DNA of 64,000 nucleotides from Metallyticus violacea (GCA_030762175.1 CM060833.1:6451001-6515000), one strand, 5' to 3'; numbered from the stretch's first letter, positions 34,880-45,613 are shown. Notes: generated by a model not told the origin, from the letters alone. Program-made: numbers and translations.

Positions 34880-35815
34880 CATAAAATGGGCAAAATTAAG
34901 AATCACCCAAGGAAATTCATACCAGGGGGGGGGGGGCTTATCTCCTTGTGTTCAATATTAAAATGGTCTACATGGCCTTGAAGATGACGCAAGTGAAGAA
35001 CGTCCAAAAAGAGCAACAACAGCGGAATTCATTAAACAAATACAGGATATGGTAACAGATGACAGGGAGCGAAGCTTTAGTATATGTGTGGATTTTAATT
35101 TACTATGAGCAGGTCAAAAACAATTTGTAAGAAAATATCAAACCATAGCAATCAAAACAATTCACCGAAGAGTTAAAATCACAATTAAACTTTTAAACCA
35201 ACTATTCATGGTAAAAGAGGCGGTTTGCAGAAAAAAATATTTCACCGTTAAGACGCGGACTCGTGAACGAGAGGTCAGGGGTGCGAATCCCTCCAGGACC
35301 GTCTCCACTAACTGAAGTTTTTTTCAGATTTTCCTCAGTCCACATAAATGGCAAATGCTGGGGAGGTACCCTAAACTTAGACTCAAACGTTTCCTTTCTT
35401 AAAATATTCTATCCCAATATATCATTTCATTTCATGTTTCATCAGTGTCCATAGCTTCACTGGTAAAAACGGGCGCTAAACACCAAATAAAAAAAAAAAA
35501 AAGAAAAATATTTCAACACAATGCGCATTTTCATATAAGAATTTTAGTATGGAGAACTTTAGTGATTTTAAGTTTTACTTGTTGGAACATCCACCACACT
35601 GCCCAAATTTGGCTCTCTCAGACTTTTATCTGTTTGTAAACCTTAAGTCTTCTTTGCTATCAGCGTTTTTCATTTATTTTTAGGCACTCTAGAGAAGAGT
35701 TAATAACATTGGAGCATCGCTAGAAAAAATGTATTGACTTTAAGGAAGTTATGTTGAAAAATAAAATAGTAAGTTTAAAGCTCTTTCGTCCTTGTTGGAC
35801 CGAGAACTTTTCACA
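34880..35815 (+). mobile_element. marE: mariner fragment split by a SINE-B
   Basis: The left part (34880-35230) reads GLEDDASEERPKRATTAEFI and KQIQDMVTDDRERSF, the linker and second helix-turn-helix of a mariner DNA-binding domain. The right part (35560-35770) reads LLEHPPHCPNLALSDFYLFV, the third-Asp block, and ELITLEHRWKKCIDFKEVM, the C-terminal tail. The middle, with the first two Asp, is absent. A SINE-B (35245-35503) lies between. A run of 12 G at 34925-34936 interrupts the N-terminal region. GAGAACTTTTCACAG near 35802-35816 may be the right TIR. Confidence 0.7.
35245..35503 (+). repeat. SINE-B copy 4, 5'-truncated, 12-bp target duplication
   Basis: Begins inside the tRNA head (CCGTTAAGACGCGGACTCG), so the A box is lost, and runs to the 3' end and A tail. 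AAAAATATTTCA is duplicated at 35233-35244 and 35504-35515. 5' truncation plus a duplication is the mark of target-primed reverse transcription. The element is inside marE. Confidence 0.93.
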
Positions 35816-36129
35816 GTGGGATAATGTTTGGCTACATTGGAAAGGAATGGCATCTCGCAAAGATGTTTAATTTTCAAGCCTAAATTACCGCTATTAGTGT
35901 ACATAGGTTTGTTTATGTCTTGGTTTAGCAATTGGGATGTAAAATAGAGCTGTTAGGTGGAAACAGACATTAAATTGGAAATCAGCACATGTTATTTATT
36001 TACCTAAATCGCAAATACCTCTCAACACACGACGATCTATAATGATCATACTTTGTACTTTATCAGAATATCCAAATACTTGGACGCTCCATTAAAGAAA
36101 AACATGGCTACAACTTCATGGCACTTACC
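35816..36129. other. No gene recognised
   Basis: AT-rich; a 60-codon minus-strand frame (35749-35931) is not called. Confidence 0.3.
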
Positions 36130-36420
36130 CAAAGTTATCCGATGCACCTAGGGATGATATCGCGGCACTAGACACCACACAAATCCTACACGAGCATCCT
36201 CGCACCGCAACACGATCACGGGGAGGCGCTATAACTTGCACCTACTACCGCTCTGGCCTTCCTCGCAGATTGATACAGACTGACGCGCTCACGTCAAGCA
36301 ACACACGCGGTGTTCTGTTTACTGTGGAGGGGGTCGTGACGTCACGCCGTTGCAGCCAATTGCATGTCGAAGCGAGGCGCCTCGTTCGAATGTGGCTGTG
36401 TCATAAACGCCAGTAGTAAT
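36130..36420. promoter_or_regulatory. CpG-rich patch with a CRE palindrome
   Basis: About 290 bp with many CG dinucleotides in an AT-rich setting (CATCCTCGCACCGCAACACG, GGTCGTGACGTCACGCC). TGACGTCA lies at 36337-36344. This could be a small promoter-like island, or the GC-rich end of an unrecognised transposon. No adjacent coding exon is recognised. Confidence 0.25.
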
Positions 36421-36824
36421 TGGAATTTACCCAAATATAAATAGACGTAGGTTTTGTCTTTTTTGTCTCCAACGGGAATATCCATGTTAGTGATGCAAAA
36501 CGGAAAATTTCGAGCTATTTTCAGTCATTGCGATAAATCGTCTTTCACTTGTTTCTTCTTCTCTACTCCCCTCCTTCAAAATCAAGGTTGCAAAAAAAAT
36601 TGAATTCAGTTCATCGAGAAGACATAAAACTAGAGGGCGGAAGTTACAGTATTAAAAATGGGGGGAAAACAGTTTTAAAAATGTTAATATATAATATACC
36701 CCATTTGAAAAGAGGTCGCACTGTAACTAGCAAATGCACATTGCCAACATCTCGTAGCGAGGAAACGGAAATAAAGATTAACACCGTCCTTGTCAATGTG
36801 GAAATGGATAGTCGAAAAACAAAA
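36421..36824. other. No gene recognised
   Basis: Antiparallel frames 36549-36863 (+) and 36644-36859 (-) overlap here; neither has recognisable content. Confidence 0.3.
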
Positions 36825-37165
36825 AAAAGTCCGTTATGCAGGATAAACGGATTTCTCACCTAGTAGAGTAACTTTAAAAAAGAATATAAAATCCAAATTA
36901 AGCCTTATTAATTAATGAAATGAAATAATTTACGGCATTACTGTGTGGTATTAGGGGAACAACTTAAAATGTTTACAATCTATAAGTATTGCAAAAGAGA
37001 AATCAATTTTTTTAGAATTATTATTATTGTTATTGAGATTAAACATCAATAAGTAATAATTTAATATTAATTAAATTAAATATACGACCACTGACAGACA
37101 ACGCTATACTGTGTGTGTGTATTTTTAAATGTAACCTGTTTATGAACAAAGCCATTGATATCACG
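36825..37165 (+). repeat. R1 left-part fragment
   Basis: AAGTCCGTTATGCAGGATAA and CTCACCTAGTAGAGTAAC match 38475-38535. The following blocks (CCTTATTAATTAATGAAAT, GTGTGGTATTAGG, AAAAGAGAAATCA) match 3920-4035 and 11945-12110. There is no tandem array. Confidence 0.7.
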
Positions 37166-37420
37166 GAAGAATGGAAGTAAAACTGTATACCACACTCCTT
37201 TACGGGATAGATGAGAAGGAAATGACCATGTGGGCTCTACTGGCAGGCCAGAGAGGAGAGAGGTAAATTTCCGATGAAAGCGGGGCAGCTCAGGTCTGGG
37301 TAGAGGAGAAGGTGCATAATTATTGAATCCAGCTCCAGAAAGGTGACCTTTCTAATTTTGTATATATATATTTTTTATTGTTGAATATATATTTGTTTTA
37401 TAGATTATTTTGAAATATAC

Positions 37421-37991
37421 CAAGGTGTCAAAAAACTTATACACACCTTCACAGTAGATATCTATTTAATACATTTCAAAGTTATACCAAAAAACTACTG
37501 TAATGTGTAGTATGATGTTCTGTAAACAGATGTAACTCGCATTACGTTATGCTAGCGTTGCTACAACAAAATGGAGCCAAGATTATCGTTTGAACAACAG
37601 AAAACAATTTTTAAGTGGTATTGGAAAACCGAGAATGTTGTTGAAGTTCAAAGGCAATGGAGACGTATGCAGAGAACAGAACCGCCGTTGGACTTCTACC
37701 TATGGACAACTCTTAAGGATGTTGTATACCGTAGAAAACCAGTTACACTGACAGCACTTCGGGAAGAAATTGAAACGGCATGTGCTGAGGACACTTTCGC
37801 AAACGTTGCTCAATCAGTAGTTCAACGTACTCAGAAGTGTATCGACGTGGGCATTTTGAGCTACTGTTGTAACTGTAAAAGTGTAAGATGATTAGTGTTC
37901 ATCATTTTCTGTTTGTGTGAATTCAGTTTTGTAATGTTGACACAGTTTTTACTTTGCTTGAAGTGTGTATACATTTTTGGCACCCTCTGCA
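37421..37991 (+). mobile_element. dd41D copy 4: same internal deletion as copy 1
   Basis: A 571-bp element. Left end CAAGGTGTCAAAAAACTTAT, right end TTTTTGGCACCCTCTGC, both in AT/TA-rich flanks. The deletion junction (about 37684-37688, GAACCGCC then GTTGGACTTC) and the 9-bp loss near 37785 (TGTGCTGAGGACAC instead of a longer form with GCAATCGCTG) are the same as in copy 1, though the two copies lie 24 kb apart in opposite orientation. This implies descent from one deleted ancestor that transposed. Confidence 0.88.
37571..37891 (+). CDS. 106-aa fusion ORF of deleted dd41D element
   Basis: Opens with the family start MEPRLSFEQQKTIFKWYWKT, continues to MQRTEPP, crosses the deletion in frame to LDFYLWTTLKDV and [20 protein letters not shown], and ends shortly after QKCIDVGILSYCC. 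It keeps the first part of the DNA-binding domain and the C-terminal helices but has lost the first two catalytic Asp, so it cannot cut DNA. A small deletion near 37850 changes the tail. If made, it could bind TIRs or dimerise with full transposase; that is speculation. Confidence 0.4.
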   Translation: MEPRLSFEQQKTIFKWYWKTENVVEVQRQWRRMQRTEPPLDFYLWTTLKDVVYRRKPVTLTALREEIETACAEDTFANVAQSVVQRTQKCIDVGILSYCCNCKSVR

Positions 37992-38469
37992 TATATCAAT
38001 ACCTTGTATTAAATCAAACATATCTTTGTGTTTTATAAAAGCTCTTAGGTCCTTAGGAACTATTGAAGTTTTATTGCATTGATGAAATAAATAAAATATT
38101 ACTACTAAAACTGTATTATTATTAATAATAATACAGAGATGTTTTAAAGACTTTTTATTTTTACCCACTGTGCATGGTTCTCGTGAAATACTGTTGACAT
38201 TTCTCCCTCTGTGTGCAAAACTGCAGAACTCCAAAGCAAATAAAGTGTTTGGAAACAAAAGGTTCCTTGACAATGCACAAAGGACTAACATGTGACTGCG
38301 TCATCTAAAATTCATGTCACAGTGAATAGGGTACAAGGAGGCAAGCGTTCAGTGTTGCCAACTTTACCTATGGTAATATATATCGTAATTTAAATTCGTG
38401 TCTTCTTTAAGTTAATAAGATTTAATACAAATTTCCCTAGAATGTGGTTAATACTAGTTATTCCTATTC
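37992..38469. other. No gene recognised
   Basis: A minus-strand frame of 122 codons (37923-38291) reads MLVLCALSRNLLFPNTLFAL at its start without a recognised motif, and overlaps the dd41D end. Not called. Confidence 0.3.
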
Positions 38470-39845
38470 AGAAAAGTCCGTTACGCGGGGGCTGCATAAA
38501 CTATGCAAATTCCTCACCTATTAGAATAACTTTAAAGAAGAATGTAAAAACCAAATTATATGTCATATCAATGAATAAAATAAGTTATGGCATTGTTGTA
38601 TTTTAATTAGCATGACAAACTCTAAAGCTAAATAATAAAAAAATGAACTATAATTAATTACTTAGCTTAGTTTCTCTGTTTCTCCCTTTAGAATTACTTG
38701 AAAATAAATGCCTAAAGTGAATTTACTATAACTTTCAAATGTAAGAGGAACAAGGTTAGAATATTTGCCATCTATAAGCAAAACAAAAGGGAAATGACAT
38801 TTTTAGAATGTATTATTATTATTGCGATTAAACCACAACAATTAACGGTAGACTATTAATTAAATGAAATATACGACCACTGATAGAAAAAGCTATACTG
38901 TGTGTAACCATGTTTATGAACTGAGCCCTTGATATCATCTTTACATTCACTAAAATAGAGAGAAATAATAGAAAGTTTCGAGTTACATTGTGTATTTTAG
39001 ATGATGTTCATATGTTTCAATAAAACAAAAACATGTTACTATTTAAAAACAATTGCAATGTACTAAGCAAATAAAAACAACTGAAAGTTACATCGATTTT
39101 CAGTGGCTTTGAAATTTAATTTAAATATTATTAACATGTAACGTAAACGTTTTCTGAAGGTTATTACAGAGCGCTCTTACATACAAATATAATTCTCATA
39201 CATATTAGATTAATATTTCACAGGTGCTATCTTTACGACGATACTTTTGTTAAATATAAAACATATGTATCGTTATAAATACAGTTTATATGCTGAATTA
39301 ATTTGTCATTTTATTTTGAAATTGAGTAAAAATTAAACACTAGAGTGTTTTTTAATTTTATAATTTCAGATATAACGCCATTCAGTGATCCGATTTCGTC
39401 AATTTTCAAGGCTGTATTTCATATTTTATTTAAATGCTGTATACCGAGTTTTGTTGTGAAAAAGCAAATACTGGTGCCGCAAAAGCGAACTTTAAATTTC
39501 GGTTTTCAAGTCTGCCCCATTCCTAATCTTCGGATTACCCTAATTTTCGTAAATTATTTTTCTTCTTTTATATAAATAGTATATACCGAGTTTCATTGCG
39601 AAAAAACAAATATTGATGCTGCTAGAGGGAATTTTATACTTTGGGTTTTAAGTAAATCCCCACTGCTAATGATCCGATTTCCTTCATTTTCAGAAACTAT
39701 TTTCTTATTTTATTTAAATGGTATATGTCGAGTTTTGTTGTGAAAAAACAAATATTAGTGCCGCTAGAGCGATTTTCATATTTTCGGTTTTGGTTAACCC
39801 CCAGCCCCAATGGTTCAATTTTCCTGGTTAACAAACTCGACCAAT
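38470..39845 (+). repeat. R1 dispersed repeat, long copy with array
   Basis: Left part from AAAAGTCCGTTACGCGG; the central segment (38930-39330) is nearly identical in order to 4160-4560. From 39340 come about four units of 142 bp. The TTTTGTTG/TTTCATTG-GAAAAA motif falls at about 39449, 39590 and 39733, a constant period. A 76-codon frame at 39345-39575 is inside the array and not a gene. Confidence 0.8.
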
Positions 39846-39952
39846 GTTAAGTGAATTCCGAAGGAATATAACCTATTATTAATTTAACAATGGAAAGAGA
39901 TTTTGCTAATCTACCCAAATCTGCATCGATCGTACCTACCAGGCACCTAATT
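39846..39952 (-). repeat. R1 terminal fragment, inverted relative to its neighbour
   Basis: GTGAATTCCGAAGGAATATA starts the R1 terminus in reverse, and ACCCAAATCTGCATCGATCG with CTACCAGGCACC corresponds to the segment near 44270. It butts against the truncated 3' end of marA copy 3. Confidence 0.5.
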
Positions 39953-41155
39953 TCAATATAGTTACCCTTTATTGCAATATACTTCTCACATCTTTGAATT
40001 AACATTTCAATCCCCCCCCCCCCAAGTTTTCAGAAGTCTTGTCTGCAAAATGGGAATAAACAGCATCCATCACTTCTTCGTCACACTTAAATTACCTTCC
40101 TCGAAGGTCCTTCTTGAGTTTCGAGAAGAGGAAACAGTCGCTGGGAGCTGGATCTTGACTGTAGGGTGGATGGTCGATCACCTTGATGTCACATTTCTTC
40201 ACAGCTTCCTTTGAAACAAGAGCTGTGTGCACAGGCGTGTTGTCGTGAAGAAGGCGCACACCACCACTCAGTTTTTCTCGCCTTTTTTCTTTGATGGAAG
40301 CGCGTAGTCTGTGCAGTAGGCCAGCATAGTACTCCCCATTTACTGTGGTGTTTCTCTGCTTGAAGTCAATGAAGAGTATTCCTTCACAGTCCCAAAAATT
40401 GTGGCCATGTTCATCGTTGACTGAGTGACCTTGAATTTAGAGGCGGTGCTTCACCAGGTTTACGCCTGCCACTCTATTGATTCTCTTTTGGACAAGGGAT
40501 CATAGTAGAGGACCATAGTTTCATCTCCTGTAACAATAGTTTACAGAACTTCTCTCTCATTGCCACGGCAGAGCTCCAAAAATGCCTGACAACAGATGAC
40601 TCGTTGCTGCTTTTGGACTGAGGAAAGAAGTCTAGGCACCCATCTTGCACTAACCTTATTCATGTTTAAATGTTGATGAATAATTTGAAGGACTTGTTTT
40701 ATAAATACCCAACTTTGCTACTATTTCTGTAATTATGAGCCCCTGGTCTTCCATAACTTCTCCCTTCACCAGAGCGATGTTTTCAGGAGTGAGCACCTCC
40801 AAGGGACGACCTGCACGCTCTTCGTCTTCAATGCTTTCTCGACCCTTTCGAAAAAGTTTGGCCCATTCTTTTACGGTAGAATATGAGGGGGGTGCTAACC
40901 CATATACACCGTCCAATCGCTGTTTAATTTCATTTGGAGTAAGTCCTTCCTTTGTGAAGAACTTAACAACAACTCGATACTCCATTTTGAACATGTCATA
41001 ATCTTCTACACATAGCCTTCTTTATGCAGCTACATCTGAACAACTGAACACAGTTACGGCTGCAATTATTTACTTAACATATGACACCAGATAAGGGTTT
41101 TGTGAAGGACATAATCCTTATCGGCAAGGCCGGAAACTTATGGATCTACCCTGGT
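39953..41155 (-). mobile_element. marA copy 3: mariner lacking its 3' TIR
   Basis: The right end has the family's 5' TIR (GGAAACTTATGGATCTACCC, near 41132-41151). The left end stops inside the 3' untranslated part, so about 50 bp with the other TIR are lost. Minus-strand transposase: 40656-40994 encodes the N-terminal 112 residues (MFKMEYRVVVKFFTKEGLTP, GLAPPSYSTVKEWAKLFRKG). The catalytic blocks are decayed downstream (HDN-VHT near 40245, third-Asp area near 40135). Poly-C at 40013-40023 interrupts the tail. Confidence 0.88.
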
Positions 41156-41419
41156 ATTTATAGTAGGTGCGTTTATGAAAGGCTTGAGTAGTTCTTATTT
41201 TGCTGGTAATCATTTTACTGTTAACATGTAGGATATCGTCATCAGAATTTGGTACAATAAAATGTATAACAAACACCTGCTCTAAAGGAACGATGGATGT
41301 TACGTCTTCCTGTGCAGTTTGAGCAAGGGCGAGGGAGTGCCCTACATATTGACACAAATGTCACGTTCACCAACATGACATAACAGGCGAGCAGTTGGAG
41401 TAAGTAATTGATACTTGGA
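41156..41419. other. No gene recognised
   Basis: Unassigned short stretch; minus-strand frames over it carry no known motif. Confidence 0.3.
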
Positions 41420-41690
41420 GGTATGCCATGCTCACACCGACAATGGACTGACTCACCGCAGGGCAAAGTACTCTGGGGACAATCCCAGCCAGGTAGGTGG
41501 AACCCAGCACGGTATATCAGTCGGTGACACTCGAAGAATTTCATTCTGGATGTCTCGGCTTCAAATCCACTGGGACCGGCCATCCTTACTTTGTGTTTTT
41601 TCGTGGTTTTTCCTGGTCGCTCTGCCAATCGTTTCTCAAACTTTCTAGCCTGGCTCTCTAACAATGAACTCGCTTCTTAAACTTTGTATA
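41420..41690 (+). repeat. Possible tRNA-derived SINE (type C)
   Basis: GGCTTCAAATCCACTGGGA looks like a B-box arm, with a possible head beginning near GGTATATCAGTCGGTGACAC. It is followed by TTTTCGTGGTTTTTCCTGGTC, which parallels SINE-B's CCAGGTTTTCCTCAGTCC region and the 18.9-kb candidate. The frames across it are therefore not genes. Confidence 0.4.
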
Positions 41691-41918
41691 AAATCTTGCC
41701 TTACAGCAAAATCTGGAAAAATCGTCCTCTCAGCTGAACGTTGTACTGACTGGCATGGTTTAGTTCGACCAATGTGTGACGATTTATTTTGTACACTTTG
41801 TTCTCTACGCTACCCTACAAATAACAATCACACGCGTTAGATCTGGGGAGCAAAGACTATACACCAGCACTAATCACTCTGTCTTCAAACACTTCCCTAA
41901 TTTTACCCAAGAATACCA

Positions 41919-42178
41919 CCACGGGTAGCCGAGGTCGTTAAGGCGCGGACGCGTGAACGGGAGGTCTGGGTTCGAATCCTGCCAGGACATTCATCTGTGA
42001 CTGAGGTTTTTTTTTTTCTCATAAATAGTAAATGCCGGGAAGGCACCCTACACTTAGGCCTAGAACGTTTCCTTCCTTTAAAAAAAGCTTTTCCCAATAT
42101 ATCATTTTATCTCATGTATCTTCAGTGTGGTATCTCAGCAGTAAAAACGGGCGTTAAACGCCATTCAAAAAAAAAAAA
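41919..42178 (+). repeat. SINE-B copy 5
   Basis: Head CCACGGGTAGCCGAGG, B box GGTTCGAATCC. A deletion removes the CCAGGTTTTCCTCAGTCC segment. The 3' end GGGCGTTAAACGCCATTC is followed by poly-A. Confidence 0.88.
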
Positions 42179-42284
42179 AATCCAAAAACTCGTCTGCTGT
42201 ATGAGCAGGGGTGGAAACTTGTTGAAATTATCCATATGTTTTCTATATTTCCGTCAGCTAATTAAAAAATGGGGTCAGAAGACC

Positions 42285-42662
42285 ATTTCGATGCTTCTCT
42301 CCAAAGGCCAACCTGCACGCTCTTCGTCTTCAATGCTTTCTCGACCCATTCGAACAAGTTTGGCCCATTCTTTTACGATAGAATATGAGGGGGATGCTTG
42401 CCCATATACACCGTCCAATCGCTGTTTAATTTCATTTGGAGTAAGTCCTCCTTTTGTGAAGAACTTAATAACAGCTCGATACTCTATTTTCAACATGTCT
42501 CAATCTTCTACACATAGCCTTCTTTATGTTACTATATCTGAACAACTGAACACAGCGGAGCTGCAATTATTTACTTAAGAGATAAGGTATGACATCAGAT
42601 AAGGCTTTTGTGAAGGTCATTATCTTTACTGGCAAGTCCGGAAACTTATGGGCCTACCCTCG
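42285..42662 (-). mobile_element. marA copy 4: 5' end fragment
   Basis: The right end is an intact TIR (GGGCCTACCCTCG then TA at 42663). The minus-strand frame 42275-42496 gives residues 1-60 or so (MLKIEYRAVIKFFTKGGLTP, YSIVKEWAKLVRMGRESIED). The element breaks off inside the DNA-binding domain near 42290; everything downstream is absent. Confidence 0.9.
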
Positions 42663-42734
42663 TAATTGGACATACGGATTTCACTTGGACATTTACAGTT
42701 AGGGCGGTACTTTTATAAATCATTAAGGCAGCAA

Positions 42735-44345
42735 ATGCACCCCCCCCCCCAAAAAAAAAACGCCTTGCAGGAACTGCGTTCACTAGGCGAATTCCTCAGC
42801 AATTTGAAGGTTATTACAGAGCGCTAGAGCAGAGAAGTTACATGTTGAGTTTACAGAAATTGGGAGAAAGCAGTGGCTCTGTATCTACTACCAGCAGCCC
42901 ACAATTCAAAACATTCATCTCTGGCCATTTCCTTTCTCTTGTAGAAGACGGGCCAAGCCAGTTAATTAGTCGCTAATGTTTTTTCAGAGCCTTTGATAAT
43001 ATAACAATACAGATTCTCTGTCTTACGCACCAGTAATATTTTAGCTTTAGCCAATAGCAGTCTAGCATTAACAACAGACAAACGTACAGCTGCGGGAGAG
43101 TTCATCAGTGTTATTGTTGGGATATCGAGCGATGGTTATATCAAAAGTTTGCTGTTTCTTTTGATATCAGCTGGATAAAATGATCTTGGAAGTAATGCAT
43201 TAATATTTCATAATTGTTATCTTCACTACAATGCTTTTGTCAGCATATGTATCGTTATGAATTAAAAGGGTTTTTTTTTTTCAAACAATTGAGAGAAAAT
43301 TAAACTCTAGAGCGCTTTTGAAATTTAAATTTTTTGATATACGCCTACTGCTAATGGTCCTATTTCTATATTTTTCAGAAACTATTTTTCTTAGTTTAAG
43401 AAAATTGCATATTCCAAATTTTGTTGCGAAAAAACCAATATTGACGCCGCTAGAGCGATTTTCAAATTTTGTTTTTCCGGTAAACCCCCGCTCCTAATAA
43501 TCTGATTTTGCTTATTTTCGGCAAATAGTTTTATTATTTTATTTCAATGGTGTGTACAGAGTTTTGTTGAGAAAAAAACAAAAATTACCGCCGCTAAAGT
43601 TATTTTTAAATTTTGGGTTTCAGATAAACCCACCTCCTAATTGTCTGATTTCGATGATTTTTCGAAATTATTTTTCTCGTTTTACTTCAATGGTATAAAC
43701 CTAGTTTTGTTCAGATAAAACAAGCATTGCGGCCGCTTGAGCGATTTTTAACTTTTCGCTTTTGGTTAACCCCCCCCCCCTCTTTAAATTTCAGTTTTCA
43801 GTTTTTTTCCGCCCTCTTGATAGTTCTTTGATTTTCAGTAACTATTTTTTTTTATTTTATGTAAATAGTATGTACGGAGCTTCGTTGCCAAAAAAAAATT
43901 GATGCCACTAGAACGATTATTAAATTTTGGGTTTCAGGTAAATTTTTGCTCTTAATAGTTTAATTTTGTTAATTTTCAAAAACTATTTTTCTTGTGTTAT
44001 TTGAATGGCATACCTCGAGTTTGGATGAGAAAATGGAAAACTTTTGACTTCTAGAGTAGTTTTAAATTTTCGTTTTAGGTTAACTCCTCACCGCAATTAC
44101 TGCAATTATGGTGGTTAACAAATTCCACGAATTGTTTGTTAATTTATCGTTATATGCGGATTTTTTAAGAAAAAAAATTGCGACTCCTAGAGCGTTAATA
44201 GACGCACACATAGACACGTATATGTATATAATTTTTTTTTCGTTGTCATTTTTTATGCCTGGTATGTAGGGTCGATGGTGATTTGAAGAACTTTTTCAAA
44301 AAGCCTTTCATGATTACAACCACTATATTAAGAATTCGTTTAAAG
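42735..44345 (+). repeat. R1 dispersed repeat, longest array
   Basis: Left part 42760-43290 includes AATTCCTCAGCAATTTGAAGG, AGACGGGCCAAGCCAGTTAA and AGCCAATAGCAGTCTAGC (inverted at 12165-12490). From 43300 about five tandem units follow. The TTTTGTTGCGAAAAAA-type motif occurs near 43420, 43562, 43706, 43881 and 44022, so the period is mostly 141-143 bp with one longer step. Each unit has GCCGCTAGAGCGATTTT-like and AACCCCC-like boxes. The end (GAGCGTTAATAGACGCACAC, ATGCCTGGTATGTAGGGTCG) matches 33860-33990. No coding. Confidence 0.8.
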
Positions 44346-44583
44346 CAGATATGAAAATGCAGTTTGGTTGTCATACAGTACACATGTTTCTCCCATATTG
44401 TAAATTAATTAAGATTTACGTAAATTAAAATAGATACATAATAATTCTTTTAATTGAAAGTTAAAAAAAAGGTTTCATCACGTATAGAAAAGGACTTTAG
44501 ATTCATAAACAGAACCCTAAAACAAATTAAAGGACCTTTCAGAGTTAAAATGCTTGAAAAAAGTGTATTTTATGTAGGACATC

Positions 44584-44585
<2 letters not shown>
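44346..44585. other. No gene recognised
   Basis: AT-rich spacer before the microsatellite. The 87-codon frame from 44454 reads through the simple repeat and is not a gene. Confidence 0.3.

Positions 44586-44661
<76 letters not shown>
44586..44661. repeat. (AT)22(GT)16 compound microsatellite
   Basis: Uninterrupted AT repeat 44586-44629 followed directly by GT repeat 44630-44661. Confidence 0.97.
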
Positions 44662-44662
<1 letters not shown>

Positions 44663-45125
44663 TTTATATGAGGTCCTGTTTAATTTAAAGCCTGCGAACT
44701 ATAAATATGACATTTAATTTCGTTCACTGCATGTGTCAATTATGGGATCAAACGTTTTATGTTTCGTGTGACGTCTCCATGGCAAACAAATGCAACACGA
44801 AAGAAATCGCTCCGTGCATATTAAAGAAAGCTGATAGGTTACCCCCCACCTTTTCTTTTTCACATCTTTCATAACTGTTTTATTGTAAAACAGAAGTTGT
44901 CTCATGGGTGACAATGGGAGGAAATGAAAGTGCCGAGATAAAACACAGAATCTGCTATGGATACCCATCTCTCTAAAGCGGAAAACAATAACCTCTACTT
45001 TCTAACAGCCGTTCGCATAATGCCGTCTAGAAGCAGCGGGAATGTAATTGATGAAATAAACAAACTATTGTTGTAAATTCTTTATCTAGAGTTACCATTG
45101 CTAAGATTTTGAGAAATGTTATGTA
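44662..45125. other. No gene recognised
   Basis: The minus-strand frame 44714-44968 (84 codons) shows no motif. Confidence 0.3.
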
Positions 45126-45325
45126 TTTCAAAACAAATGTAGAGTGTCTGTTAAATATAATACAGTTAGATTTCACATTAAAGATTTTTTCCTCTTCGTT
45201 TTCGATGGTTAAAAAGTGGGCTGCTATTTAAGCGACATCCATTGAAGATGATGAGGCTCAGGGCGTCCCAAAACTGCTACGACCAGCGAGATCGTGTCAA
45301 AAATTCACAAAGCCAGTTGAATTTT
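45126..45325 (+). pseudogene. marB-like N-terminal transposase fragment
   Basis: AATACAGTTAGATTTCACAT, TCCTCTTCGTTTTCGATGG and GATGATGAGGCTCAGGGCGT align in order with 945-1060 of the marB copy. It encodes a decayed helix-turn-helix region (SSSFSMVKKW). A SINE-A follows at once. Confidence 0.65.
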
Positions 45326-45613
45326 TTTTTATTGATATATTTATGGACGCTCTTTAACATCTCAGGTCATCAGCGTCCCATTCAATTCAGGGCGTGAAAC
45401 GGCCGACAAATTTTGCTCAGAGGTCTCTTCTTTCAGGCTTGAGGTTCTTTATCGTGCCGTAAATGTACGACACGGGACCCACGACTTTACATCCCTTCCG
45501 AAGGTAGCCATACTTAGGATTTTTACGCCTGAAAAAATCCATCGATCCTGGCCGGATTCGAACTTGGGTTTAGAAGGCAAGTATGGTTACCACTACACCA
45601 CCAGGACCGACAA
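45326..45613 (-). repeat. SINE-A copy 7, inside mariner debris
   Basis: Full-length minus-strand SINE-A: 3' end TTTATGGACGCTC and head complementary to GGTCCTGGTGGTGTAGTGG. A short ACAAAGC is present on both sides (45308-45314 and 45611-45617). Mariner N-terminal sequence is to its left and C-terminal sequence to its right. Confidence 0.9.

Noticed and set aside
39345..39575. 76-codon ORF in the R1 array
   Set aside because: Lies in tandem repeat units and is not kept open in the other R1 copies.
43300..44050. CRISPR-like array
   Set aside because: Units are about 142 bp, tandem without unique spacers, and in a eukaryotic context; this is the R1 array.
44454..44717. 87-codon ORF with IYIYIY and CVCVCV runs
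   Set aside because: Reads through the AT/GT microsatellite.
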